This document shows positions 38,364 through 48,800 of a stretch of DNA of 64,000 bases, in pieces (within the stretch, counting starts at the first letter, position 1; each line of letters opens with the position of its first letter). This DNA comes from Scolanthus callimorphus (Eukaryota > Cnidaria > Anthozoa > Actiniaria > Edwardsiidae), in contig CM066923.1 of NCBI GenBank assembly GCA_033964015.1, positions 1 through 64,000 of the forward strand, written 5' to 3'. The position numbers and the translations under genes were made by a program. Under the pieces are notes generated by a model that searched no databases, had not been told where the DNA came from, and saw only the letters and a program-made list of their open reading frames with translations.

Positions 38364-38557
38364 GAAATCTACTAGTGACTCACCGGCTCACGTATCTTCT
38401 AAGTGAAAAGGCCCTGATTCAATGTCAGGGTTCCGTTAAATAAGACGAGAGTTGTCAAAGGAATGCGTCTTTTAATAAACAATACTCTGTTACACAATAG
38501 GGTTATGCAACCCACACCTTTCGAGACTTTGCGGCGTAATTACTCAATGAAAATAGT
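38364..38557 (-). repeat. 194-bp split direct repeat, outer (5') copy
   Basis: In element orientation this is the 5' end. It ends at AATAGT next to an unrelated palindrome. The Gag start codon lies 183 bases downstream, so the repeat probably carries the promoter, though no TATA box stands out. Confidence 0.93.
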
Positions 38558-38731
38558 GCAGATTTCGTATGACTGTGAAAAGTGCCGCGAAAGAGTTGTA
38601 CCGCGCCGCGACCGTAACCGTACCGCGACTACGCGATTTCATTCGGTATCTACAGCAGGCAAGGTTCCGTACAGCCACCACGGCAGTACCGCGCCGTGTC
38701 ACGGTACTTTTCACAGTCATACGAAATCTGC
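38558..38731. repeat. 174-bp MITE-like palindrome
   Basis: GCAGATTTCGTATGACTGTG at the left pairs with CACAGTCATACGAAATCTGC at the right, continuing inward through AAAAGTGCCG/CGGTACTTTT. The GC-rich centre consists of CCGCG-type repeats. It abuts the DIRS-like element exactly. Confidence 0.85.
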
Positions 38732-38754
38732 TCTATATACTCTCTCTCTTACAT

Positions 38755-38942
38755 CTGCGTGGCCCAAAGCCATACCCATGACCCGATGCCGTGCCGCGCA
38801 CATGATAACTCGCGCGACCCTACGCCACGCCGTGCGTAATCTATGCGTAATATATACCGTTTTAAGACTGCGTTACCCAAAGCCACACCCATGACCCAGT
38901 GCCATGCCGCGCCAACCCGCGCGACCCGTAGTCACGCCCTGT
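38755..38942. repeat. Diverged ~110-bp tandem duplication
   Basis: GCCCAAAGCCATACCCATGA...GCGCGACCCTACGCCACGCC is followed by a second copy with CCCAAAGCCACACCCATGAC...CGCGACCCGTAGTCACGCC. A related stretch lies left of the DIRS-like element at 32457-32505, so the element appears to sit inside a locally repeated sequence. Confidence 0.6.
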
Positions 38943-39235
38943 TCTTCAGTGAACTCTGTTATTTCTCTTAAACGAGGAGCGGATTCTTGGGACATTCAGT
39001 CACTTTTGACGCTTAACATTTAAAAAGTACCCCTGGATCTTCTACATATGATCGTAGCCAAAACAAGCTTCTCTGTGCCTGTCAGGGGAAGCACAGAATA
39101 TTGGGGGGAGGGAGGGGGGCTCGGTCTAATTTACGGCAGGTCTGTTGGGGGCTCTTACCTAATTTTCACGCTGTTAGAGGGGGATCCGGTCTAACTTTCA
39201 ACGTGTTTCCAAATTTTCAGCCCCCTCCCGCCTGA

Positions 39236-39338
39236 CGGCAGCCATCTTGAATAAAATTCTTTGTTTTCCTTGTGGAAACTTGTAAACGTGATGAGGCTGC
39301 ACATGCAAGAACAAACGATTCATCCAAGATGGCTGCCG
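39236..39338. repeat. Short foldback element (CGGCAGCCATCTTG ends)
   Basis: The ends CGGCAGCCATCTTG and CAAGATGGCTGCCG are exact inverted repeats. The interior matches, in reverse complement, that of 48061-48186, so the two are copies of one MITE family in opposite orientation. Confidence 0.75.
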
Positions 39339-41865
39339 TGTGATAAAGGCTCATGGAAATAATGGCAGAGAAAACAGTTTAAGGTTAGACTATGAGTATT
39401 TAAATAAGAAGCTTAGAGTACAACACTGGACATCCTTAGAAGAGCTCTCGGGGGATCAGTGGTCGTCTGGCCATGAAAAAAAAATCAGACGTCATGACGT
39501 GTATGCGCATGCGCAAATGGAAAACTACAAAAGAAGCTCGTTCTCGTGTCCATATAACGCGTATTACTATTACCAGAAGCTCATACTATTACTGAATTAT
39601 GATGAACAAAAAAGGGGGGGCAGCAGCTGTAGAAAGTTGTCTGCATTGCCGTTAGATAAAAGAATCGACAACCTGTCCCACATGGATCTCTTACACACTC
39701 ATCAGACCTATAAAGACGCTGATGTCGCATTATTAATTAGTTGATTGTTCACTAACGGTACAAGGGGCGTCCTCATATGGTCTGGTGGCCGGGCGTTCTC
39801 TCACCCATAGGTATCTAGCTACTGAGCAATTCAACCACCAGGATAGCGACTGTCAGGGCCGAAATCTCAGGCGTGGGCGTAAGAACCGTAAGGTCTCCAT
39901 ACGACGCTTCAGCTCTTTGTCTGGAAGTATGGTCCTGGTTTTTTTTCCCTCAAGTCGCGAGTTATTATACTGAAGTGAAAATGTTAAGTGAAGGACAGGC
40001 AGGCAGATTATCACATATTATTCCCATAATTTCCATCAAATAACACACGGCTGTAAGATTTTATTTTTTATTTTAGTGCGCTACAGTGATATTTCTTCCT
40101 AAATCCGCTTGGCAATACGTTCTAGAGATATGTTGCATAATAGAACAAAAGGACCATTAATATTCAATTCAAATAAGGCGACTATTGTGACATTATCAGC
40201 CATGAAGCACAGATAGGTCGTTCGTCGGGCCAATTGCCAAGTCGCGGAGTCTGGTGGAGGCGGGACAGATTGTAAAATGAGGGGGCACATCTGAGAGAAA
40301 ATATATGACAGTTGGGGACCGGCTGCGTTTACAGACAGATAGTCAGGCGGCTAAGCCAAATGATTGTGCGTTTTATGATAAAAGCATTTTCCAGTGTAAT
40401 TGGCCTACGGGTACTTGTCAATTTTTGATTGGGAGGCATCTCTAAAAAATATTTTTACAGGAATTATTCAGACAACTCGCAAAGCTATTGTTCAGCCGCC
40501 ATCTTGTTCTTTGTTTATTTATGAGTTTCGTGGCACTTACTGTGCAAGTCAGTGAAGTGATTCTCCAGACTCTGCAGCAAAGTCCCTGCAACTTTCTTTC
40601 ATTCTCCAGACTCTGCAGCAAAGTCCCTGCAACTTTCTTTCGTTCGTTCGTTCGTTCGTTCGTTCGTTCGTTCGTTCGTTCGTTCGTTCGTTCGTTCGTT
40701 CGTTCGTTCGTTCGTTCGTTCGTTCCTTCGTTCATGCTTTTATCAGAAAACGCACAATTCGCAATAAAATTTGGACTTAGTCGCCTGACTAAGACAGTCA
40801 GATTTTATTGGAACCGTGTAAAAAATATTTGCATTGGCAGAACTCCAATAAAGTAAAAATAAAAACCTCAAAATTTTGTCTAATTTTGATTGGCTAATGT
40901 GACTTTTATTTTCAAAGAGGGGGAACAAAGGCTTCGTCATGATGGAGTGCTTTTTCAAAGTAGTTGTAGTTTACTTACTTTAGTGTCCCAAACATATGTT
41001 TACAAGGTTAGGTATGACATAAGTCTCGCCTAGACGGAACGCTAGCATGGCACAGTCTATTACCCGTGCAGTTCGGCAACCATGGACAGCTGTTTTGTCC
41101 TTGTTAGGACTCATCAGCATGGCATAGCCGGTGTTTGGCTCAGTAAACTTCACGCACCAACCCTCTCCCTCCCTCCCCCCACCCACCCCCCCCCCCCCCC
41201 CCGGCCCCTTAGGGCGATACGGCCCTGTATTTACAATACACACTGCCACCAAATAGCGTTGGATAATCAAGGTAGACAGTGTGGGGATACTTACGTAAAT
41301 ATACATAAATAATACTGAAAATATAGTGAACTAAATGTCATAAGAACTAATAAATGGGCAATAGCAAAACGCAACGAATAAATTATTACTCGCATGTCTT
41401 GTATAATTGTAGAAAGATCAGCAAAACTATCCTGTCTAAGGCCTTGCAATGACAGACAGACAGATATTTTTATTTGGCGGCATCGTATACAAAAAGTACA
41501 TGGATGGGTAGTTCCAAATAGAAGTGCAATGATGTCTATGTGTTTGCTGGGGGGGGGGGGGGGGGGGGGCGGTACTACAACAGGCCTGTAAGTCACCAGG
41601 GTAGTAGTCCGGTCAATTTAGCGTTTAACCTGGAAAAAATTGAAACATGGGATTTTTATACAGCAGATTCTCAGGAACATATCTGAGAAATACGTGTCCA
41701 AATTTTGTGCAAATCCGTTCAGGGGAAGTTGGTTAAATTTGGGGTTTTCCGTCTGCATGAAGGAAAGCCCGTTGTTTTCGGTGGCACTTAGACAATGAAA
41801 GCGAACAATTGGAATGAAGGGCTACAGACTGTAGGACCGTAACTCGGTGTGATATTGAACGAGAT
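39339..41865. other. No convincing gene
   Basis: A 134-codon plus-strand frame at 39340-39744 lacks recognisable domains. Frames at 40442-40856 are the TTCG repeat, and those at 41082-41312 and 41291-41596 include poly-C/poly-G tracts. I see no supported gene. Confidence 0.5.
40561..40734. repeat. 41-bp tandem duplication followed by (TTCG)n
   Basis: TTCTCCAGACTCTGCAGCAA and the rest of a 41-bp unit occur twice back to back (40561-40601, 40602-40642). About 23 TTCG units follow. The microsatellite starts at the end of the second copy (CTTTCTTTCG), which suggests it grew from that tail. Confidence 0.92.
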
Positions 41866-42208
41866 GGCGCTTTCCATTTGGCAAAAAATCCCGGTTTGAA
41901 TTCCCGGTAGTTCTCTGAGTCAAATGGAAAGGTCTCAATCCGGCAATTCACGAGAGCAGCCACGATTGGACGAAAGTCCGAGAACGGTCTGCACCGCTTT
42001 CCATTTGACCCGGAATTTCCGGGAATTTCGGTCAGAAATCAAATGGAAAGGGACAAATTCCCGGAAATTCCGAGTTCTCCGAAAATTCCCACTTTTGGGG
42101 TAAGCTCCAAAGGTTGTCCCAAATTTCCGAAACTTTTCCCCGGGTTTGGCGCTTTCCATTTGACTTCTAACCGAAAATTCCGGGATTTTTTGCCAAATGG
42201 AAAGCGCC
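41866..42208. repeat. 343-bp MITE-like palindromic element
   Basis: The ends GGCGCTTTCCATTTGGCAAA and TTTGCCAAATGGAAAGCGCC are inverted repeats, and the adjoining AAAATCCCGG/CCGGGATTTT extends them. Internal copies of CGCTTTCCATTTGAC and GGAATTTCCGGGAATTTC make the interior partly self-complementary. It lies 176 bp upstream of the shared promoter-like sequence. Confidence 0.85.
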
Positions 42209-42384
42209 CCTGGTCGCAATCAAAGCGGAATTTTGTTAATCATGAAAAGGTTTTAAAATAAACGGTCTTTTCACTAATTCCGGCACAACTTTCATCTAAT
42301 TTTGTTCGCACTTTGATAGCCGTACTGAAATACCTGATAAAAAATCTACGAATGTTGGAAATGAAAAAGTTGTAAACTATGAGC

Positions 42385-42406
42385 ACACGGAGTTCCGGTA
42401 TAAAAG
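42385..42406 (+). promoter_or_regulatory. TATA-containing 22-bp sequence, left copy
   Basis: Starts ACACGGAGTTCC and ends with TATAAAAG (TATA box at 42399-42405), 430 bp upstream of the start codon of the plus-strand gene. An exact inverted copy lies upstream of the minus-strand gene at 58736-58757. Confidence 0.65.
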
Positions 42407-42834
42407 AGATAGGACCGCCCCCTTTCTGGCTGGAAAAAATGGCGGACCAAGCTGGCGGTTAAGAGGGAAGATGGTGAGCTCCCGCACTTCGTCTCTCTAG
42501 ATGCAATAAAATGGCAAATTTGTCCAAACAGATACCTTAAAACATTAGTTAAAAGTAAAATAAAGCTATTTGTGTCATTTATTGAACCAAAACTAGTCCC
42601 ATGCGCCAGTTTTTGGCAAAGATAAAACAGAATTTGAATTTCGCGCCGAAATCTGATATCCAACCAAAATGGCGACCGCAAAATCGCCCCAGATCTCACA
42701 TATTTCCACTCATTCTCTTGTAATGAGCCATCGATTCTTGTCTGTAAGCAGTTTCTCGAGCTATTTTATGCGTAGGAAGTTGTATTTATTCGTTTTGGCC
42801 GCACCTTTCGGGATTTCGTAAAGTCTGTCAAGTC

Positions 42835-45800
42835 ATGGCGGAACATAAGAAGCGAAAGCGGGCAGTCGCTCGATTTCATATCGATTTTCAGGTCCCAGAG
42901 GATGACAGCGAAGTTCTGGAAAGGCTTAAAGGCCGCGTACATGCTTCAAAGTTACGTTTGGGTAGCAAGTCCAACGTAGAATGGCTAAATAAGCTATTGG
43001 ATTTGGAAGAGAAGGTAAACATGACGCCAAGCACCAGCACGCCTGGTGCTACTTCACCTTCAACGTCGCAGGCACAGTTTTTATCCCCTCCATTCTCTCC
43101 ACAATCTCCAAGTTCTATGCAGGTTCATACGCCTGCAGAGGAGGATAATGGAGAATACTTTGTGTGCTCCCCGGCAGCGCTCAAAAGGCTCGTAAAGGCC
43201 TGTGGCAACCACTGCTCCTTCTGTGGTGCGCCATTTTTGGCCTCAACTCTAGCAATGACTCGTCGCGGCCATACGGGTAGGATGGAAATTCAGTGCTGCA
43301 ATAACCATCAGCTAGTGTGGTTCAGTTCAGCTAGTATAGGTGGCAAGTTTATTGTCAATCTGAGGTGAGAAAATCGGAAATTACTACAATCCATGGAATA
43401 ACCTCACTTATAGGTTTCTGTTTATACTGATGTGATGCGAAGGTTTTATCAGTTAATAAAGTAGATGTAGAAGTAGATGTAGGCTCCTATGTTGATGTGG
43501 TATATTATGTTCATGTTTGGATCTTCATGTTTTTTTGTGTGTGCAGTGTGGGGGGATTTACCTTATACCTTATAAAGTTAACAGTGATCTTCTAAGATTT
43601 TAATAGTATTTTTTTTGTACTGTAATTATAGTAACTTCAGAGGGCATTAAAGTATTGTTGTTGTTGTTATACTTCTGAACAAGATATCAATGTCTTTGCT
43701 GTTTTTGTTTTCTTTTAGGCTTGTTCATGCATTCACCTGTTGTGGCTTATCAGAAACACAGTACAGGTCCTTTTCAACAGCAAGTGAACTTGGCTTTATA
43801 GAGCATTCATTCATTGATACAGGTAAAATCTGGGGTGGATCCAGGAATTTTGGAAAGGGGGACCTGGTAGGGAAAATATTAGATGAAAATTTGCATAGTT
43901 ATTAGGAAATATTTGGATATGCCTTGCACACTACCTATTAAACAACTACGTGTTAGTGTATTGGAGCACGCTTGGTACTTTACCAGGAAGATTGGGTTCA
44001 AACCCCAAACATGTAAGCTGGTGATGTGCAAAACCTGATCCTTGTGTTACTGAAAAAATTAATGCAACTGTCAAAGTTAGAAATTCTAGGGAAGCCTACA
44101 TATTTTATAAAAGGACTGACAATCACAGGAATTTCTTGCAGAAACCCAATGATGGGAAAAGTTGAATTTCCCAAGGTATAGAAGAATAGGGAGTGTTACA
44201 GGATTTGTGACCCTCCACGGGAAAACGTAACTTATCGATTTTCCGTTTTTTGCTCTTTTTTAACGGTCTGATAACGGCCTGTGAGGCCGTTATAACGGTT
44301 TTCTGGACCGTTATAACGGCCAGCTGAAAAAAAGTAACGCCTTTGGAGTAACGGTGTAACGGGCTAGGCTTCAAAATTAACGCTTAGGCTTGACCGTTAT
44401 AACGGTCTACCTTCTGAAAAATAACGCCCTGGCAAAAATAAATAACGCTTTCAAATAACGGTGTAACGGGCTGGTCGGAAAAAGTAACGCTTAAACGGCC
44501 TTGTTTTAAAAAATAACGCTCTGACTTGATCGCCGTTAGTCGTCTTCTTTCTAAGCGCTACCTAGACTAATGCCTCGAAATAACAGTATACGTTTCATAC
44601 TCAAAGAACACGTTCAACCTAAAGCAGTGCAATCATGGGTTTTGTAACACATAGTCTATGATTCAAGACATGATAAACGAAAAGATAGCCTCAGCCTTTT
44701 GCGCATCAGCAATGTCGATTATTTTAGCAGTATAAAGCACACATCCTGAACTTGTAGTTGGCGATTTTGACACACAAGTAGATATGAAATTTTATGCTTA
44801 ATGAGTTTGCTTTATTCCCTAGGTCTCTTCAAAGCAGGAGATCGCAAAAACGAAACTGTCCTGACACATTCGCGACAAACATTCACGTGGGCAATTATGT
44901 CAACAACAAAGATCACGTCACAATAAAATCGACTCACCAGTATGACGTCGTCGAATTAAATCCACCTTGATCTTGTATTAAATTCACATTAATTCTGATC
45001 TCAATATGTGTGGTCTACCAAACATGTTAATTCTGATACGTTCAATAGAACAAGGTATGAAGTATAAAGTGTAGTCCAGCATCCGATGCATGCGTAGCGA
45101 AAGTTTTGACTTGTCAATAAGCATTCTAGTTTATACGCGTTGTCATGGAAACACAGATAGCATTGTCAGGAACGTCGCGATCATTAATTGACTTTTGAAA
45201 GGCAAAACAAAAGGCATGGGCTGAAAGTGAAGCGCTGGAATAGCGATACTTTAACCAGCGGGAACATTTTTCACGAAGCGAATGGCCATGGTTTTTACGC
45301 GGTGCGGGAATTTCACTCTTTCATGCAAAAAGAAATTGCTCCGTTCATGCTTGTGAGTTACCACACTCACTTAAAGTAAAAAAAATATGTTCAATGGCCA
45401 AAAACCCATAGTTGTAGTTTTTCATCTAAACTCCCGGACTCCTTGAGACGAGTGTAATTAAGTTAATTAGTTCTCGTTCTATTCTCAATGCTTAACGCAG
45501 ACAGGGAAGCCATTCAGTAGTAACTGCCTAGTGGGCAAGTCTGGGCGGCGAACTGCAGAAAGCTCCACGGCGCAGCGCAATTGTTTTAATTTAATCTGTT
45601 GAGGTGACCTCCCCGTGCCGGAAATAATAATATATATTATGACATAGTTTTATGCAAGGATTAAATGAAAAAACAGAGAGAAAGAAAGACGCAATCAGTT
45701 ATTATTGAAACATATTTTATTCGTGCTTGTCTCCGTGTACTGTGTCCGATGTGCGCCGATGCTTCTCCGGTACTTCTCCCAGGAGTCGAAGATGATATCA

Positions 45801-48800
45801 ACGGTCGCTTGAGAATCCAAAGTACCTGCTCATGACAGCAGAAAAAGAAAACCCGAAACTGCTTTGCCAAACGTCTGACGGTCTTCGAAGAAATAACGCT
45901 TTGCCGCGGGCCATTATAACGGGCTGATAAAAAAAAATAACGCTCTGTCCTGACCGTTATAACGGATTGATTTGAAAAAGTAACGCTCTCTCAAAAAGAC
46001 ATAACGCTCTGCCAAAAATTTTTAACGGTCTCAACCTAGAAAAATAACGCTTTGCCTAGGCCGTTATAACGGCCTGATTCGGAAAGTTAACGCTTTGCCT
46101 AGGCCGTTATAACGGGCTGTTCTAAAAAGTTAACGCTCTCTTGAGGTCAGATAACGGTTTGGTAGACCGTTATAACGGTCTGATAACGGTTTCTGGCTAC
46201 AAGGAAAAATCGATAAGTTACGTTTTCCCGTGGAGGGTCACATTTACCATGGATAACGAACAAACTGTTGAACAGGACAAGTCTCTATGTGAACAACAAT
46301 GCTTTGTTGCATTTTTGTTTTTCTATCAATGTTCAAGTGATTCAGGTTTTCTACTCATTGTACTGTGCATCTGTCTTATGTTGCAATTCTAAGTGTACAA
46401 GAAGCTTGGATATCAGGCCGTAGTCAAGGATGTATATGATGAGGACTTGAAACGTGCTCAAAAAGAGGTGCGTCAGATGCCAGAGTATGCTGCTCTGGGG
46501 GGAGATGTAAGTTGCACAATGATATCAAATTGAAAGGTAGTCACCACTTTGTTTTTGCCATGCAACCATGAGCTTGTAGGCTCTTAAAAATAATACAAGG
46601 ATCAACATCATACTATGAACAACCTTTCCACATTTCATTTTTACAATCCAGGCTCACCAACCCTGAAAGCTCCAAAACCTGGAGATAGTGTTTCAGATGC
46701 AATAACTGTATGAGAAAATCCCGAAAAATTTACCTGGGAGACATACAGTAAATATGATGGAAAGTTTCACTCTTTTTCCCTGGAGATCAGGGGTAAAAAC
46801 CTGGAGAAAGTTGGCAGGTATGTGCATGGAAACAAGCATGCCTACAATCAAGTGTATACCATTTTAAAGTAATTCCCCCAACAGGTTGTGATCACAGATG
46901 CAAGGCATGATTCAGGAAGAGCTGCACAACACACAACTGTGACTGCCATGTCTTACATGTAATTACTTTTCTTTCAATTTCGTGTCAATTTTTATAGACA
47001 GGAATATCTGGCTTCTTCCATGTGTTGTCTGTTTTAGTAATAGAATCCATTTATCCATTTATTCATGTATTGTTATATTTCATCGATTGTAAATAGTTAT
47101 TATTATTAGTAGTATTGTTAGTAATAGTGTATTTGGAGGGCCACAAGTTCATTAGCCTTTGGCTATTAAGTGCTACCCTCCTTTATAAATAAAGTCTTTA
47201 TTATTATTATCCTATTCTCATTCACTTGTTGGACATCCACAGACAGCCCAGATGTTGTAACTTGTTTTACAATACATTTTGTTTGATCTATGAGAATACC
47301 ATTCAGGGACATCTTCTGATATTGTAGACATTGTCTGGAATGACAATGAACACTAAAAACACTGCCGCAATCAGTAAAGTGCACTGCCAATAATTAATAG
47401 TAACTTGTTGATGTAGTGTGGAGCATGCTTGATAATATCAAGAAGATTGGGTTCAACTCCCAAACAAGTTTTGGCTTTGTGCACTTATGCCTGTGGCATG
47501 TGAATTTTAGTCCTGCTCACTCATAGAATTGGATAAATTATTTGCAAATTATACAATTCTAATAAATAGATATTTGATTATATTTTAAGGAACAAGAAAG
47601 TTCTCGCCACAGTGAACTGGTCAAAACATGAAATGCGTACAGCCAATTCAAGGGAAAAACCAATGACAGAGGAGCTGTTAGACACCCTCATTGATGAACA
47701 AGGTAACTTGTCACATGGTTGTCTAGGTTTGCATTACTACTTTCACTGATAGAGCAGCAGTGAATAAGTATGACTGTCATGAGTACTAAGTTCTGTTTAC
47801 TTTGCACTTATTACAATGGTCTTATTACAATGATATTGGTCTTATTACAATGATGTGTAAACCACTCTAACTTTAATAACTTTTGAGACATTTTCTTTCC
47901 AGGACATCATGTTTCAGAGGTGGCACATGACCATCTACCTGCAGTGAAGAACATTGTGGAAGACAGAGACCTGAAGAATTCATATGATACCTGGCATGGT
48001 TTGTACATAAAAAAGGAGAGGGACTCCCCATTAGAAGCGATTTGCATGCTTGCCCTACAAGGGCTTTTGTCACACAGCAGCCATCTTGGAAAAATATTCT
48101 GTTCTTGCATGTGCAGCCTGATGACTACGAGTTTACATGGGAAAAACAAAGTTTTATCCAAGATGGCTGCCATGTGATAAAGGCCCATGGTCTGTAATCA
48201 CTAAGTGAGGCTCATGGCATCTTGCCTGCCACAAGTTTTTTTTATAGAAAATAATATGATAATTGTACTCTTAATCAATGGTCTAAATGGTTTTATATTA
48301 TTTAGTTGCATTCAAGAAGCACTGTAAGTTGTGGCTTGGGTTTAGATTTTGATTACCCCTGAGTCAAACCCAATTATTTCTTTTGGGTGAATTTTCTGTC
48401 AGTCTTGCCCATTTTACTATCCCTTGGGGTCACTAAAATCTTATTGATGAGCATCTCCATTGGTTTTGCTGGGGATTTCCCTAAGGTGTGGTCACCTGAA
48501 GGTCAATGGTTCCACCCAAGAGTACTTTTCCATTATGTGTTTGTCAGCTCATTTTCTCTTGTTGCACCATTGCCAAGGGTAATGGTGATCAACTGTATGC
48601 CATTCTAAATTTCTTCATAGGTGGCAAGAGTGTAAAGAAAGGGATCAGCAAAGTTGCCAATGGGATAAAGAGAGAGGAGGGAAAAACTTGGTTTAGTGAA
48701 TTGTCTGACAAAGGTAATTTAATTCAAGTCTCAAATGTGTAAGTGTTTCCTGTGAAACACACATCATTAATTTAATGTGCACTGCACACCATGAATAGTG

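Larger units (their letters stand above)
32516..38557 (-). mobile_element. DIRS/Ngaro-like tyrosine-recombinase retroelement with split direct repeats
   Basis: On the minus strand the order is: 194-bp repeat (38557-38364), Gag-like gene, spacer, tyrosine recombinase, 83-bp repeat (32943-32861), a second 194-bp repeat (32866-32673), 74 unique bases, and a second 83-bp repeat (32598-32516). This is the A1-ORFs-B1-A2-B2 plan of Ngaro/PAT-type DIRS elements. The inner repeats overlap by AATAGT, and the same 6 bases bound the element at both outer ends, as expected for a recombinase crossover core. Repeat copies look identical by eye, implying recent activity. A reverse transcriptase, normal for the order, is not found. 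Confidence 0.85.

Noticed and set aside
39340..39744. 134-codon plus-strand frame
   Set aside because: Follows directly from a foldback element, with no recognisable domain, splice context or conserved pattern.
40442..40856. Frames of repeated NERT or VRSF residues
   Set aside because: Direct translation of the (TTCG)n microsatellite.
41082..41596. Proline- and glycine-rich frames
   Set aside because: They are made by poly-C and poly-G tracts and lack any family signal.
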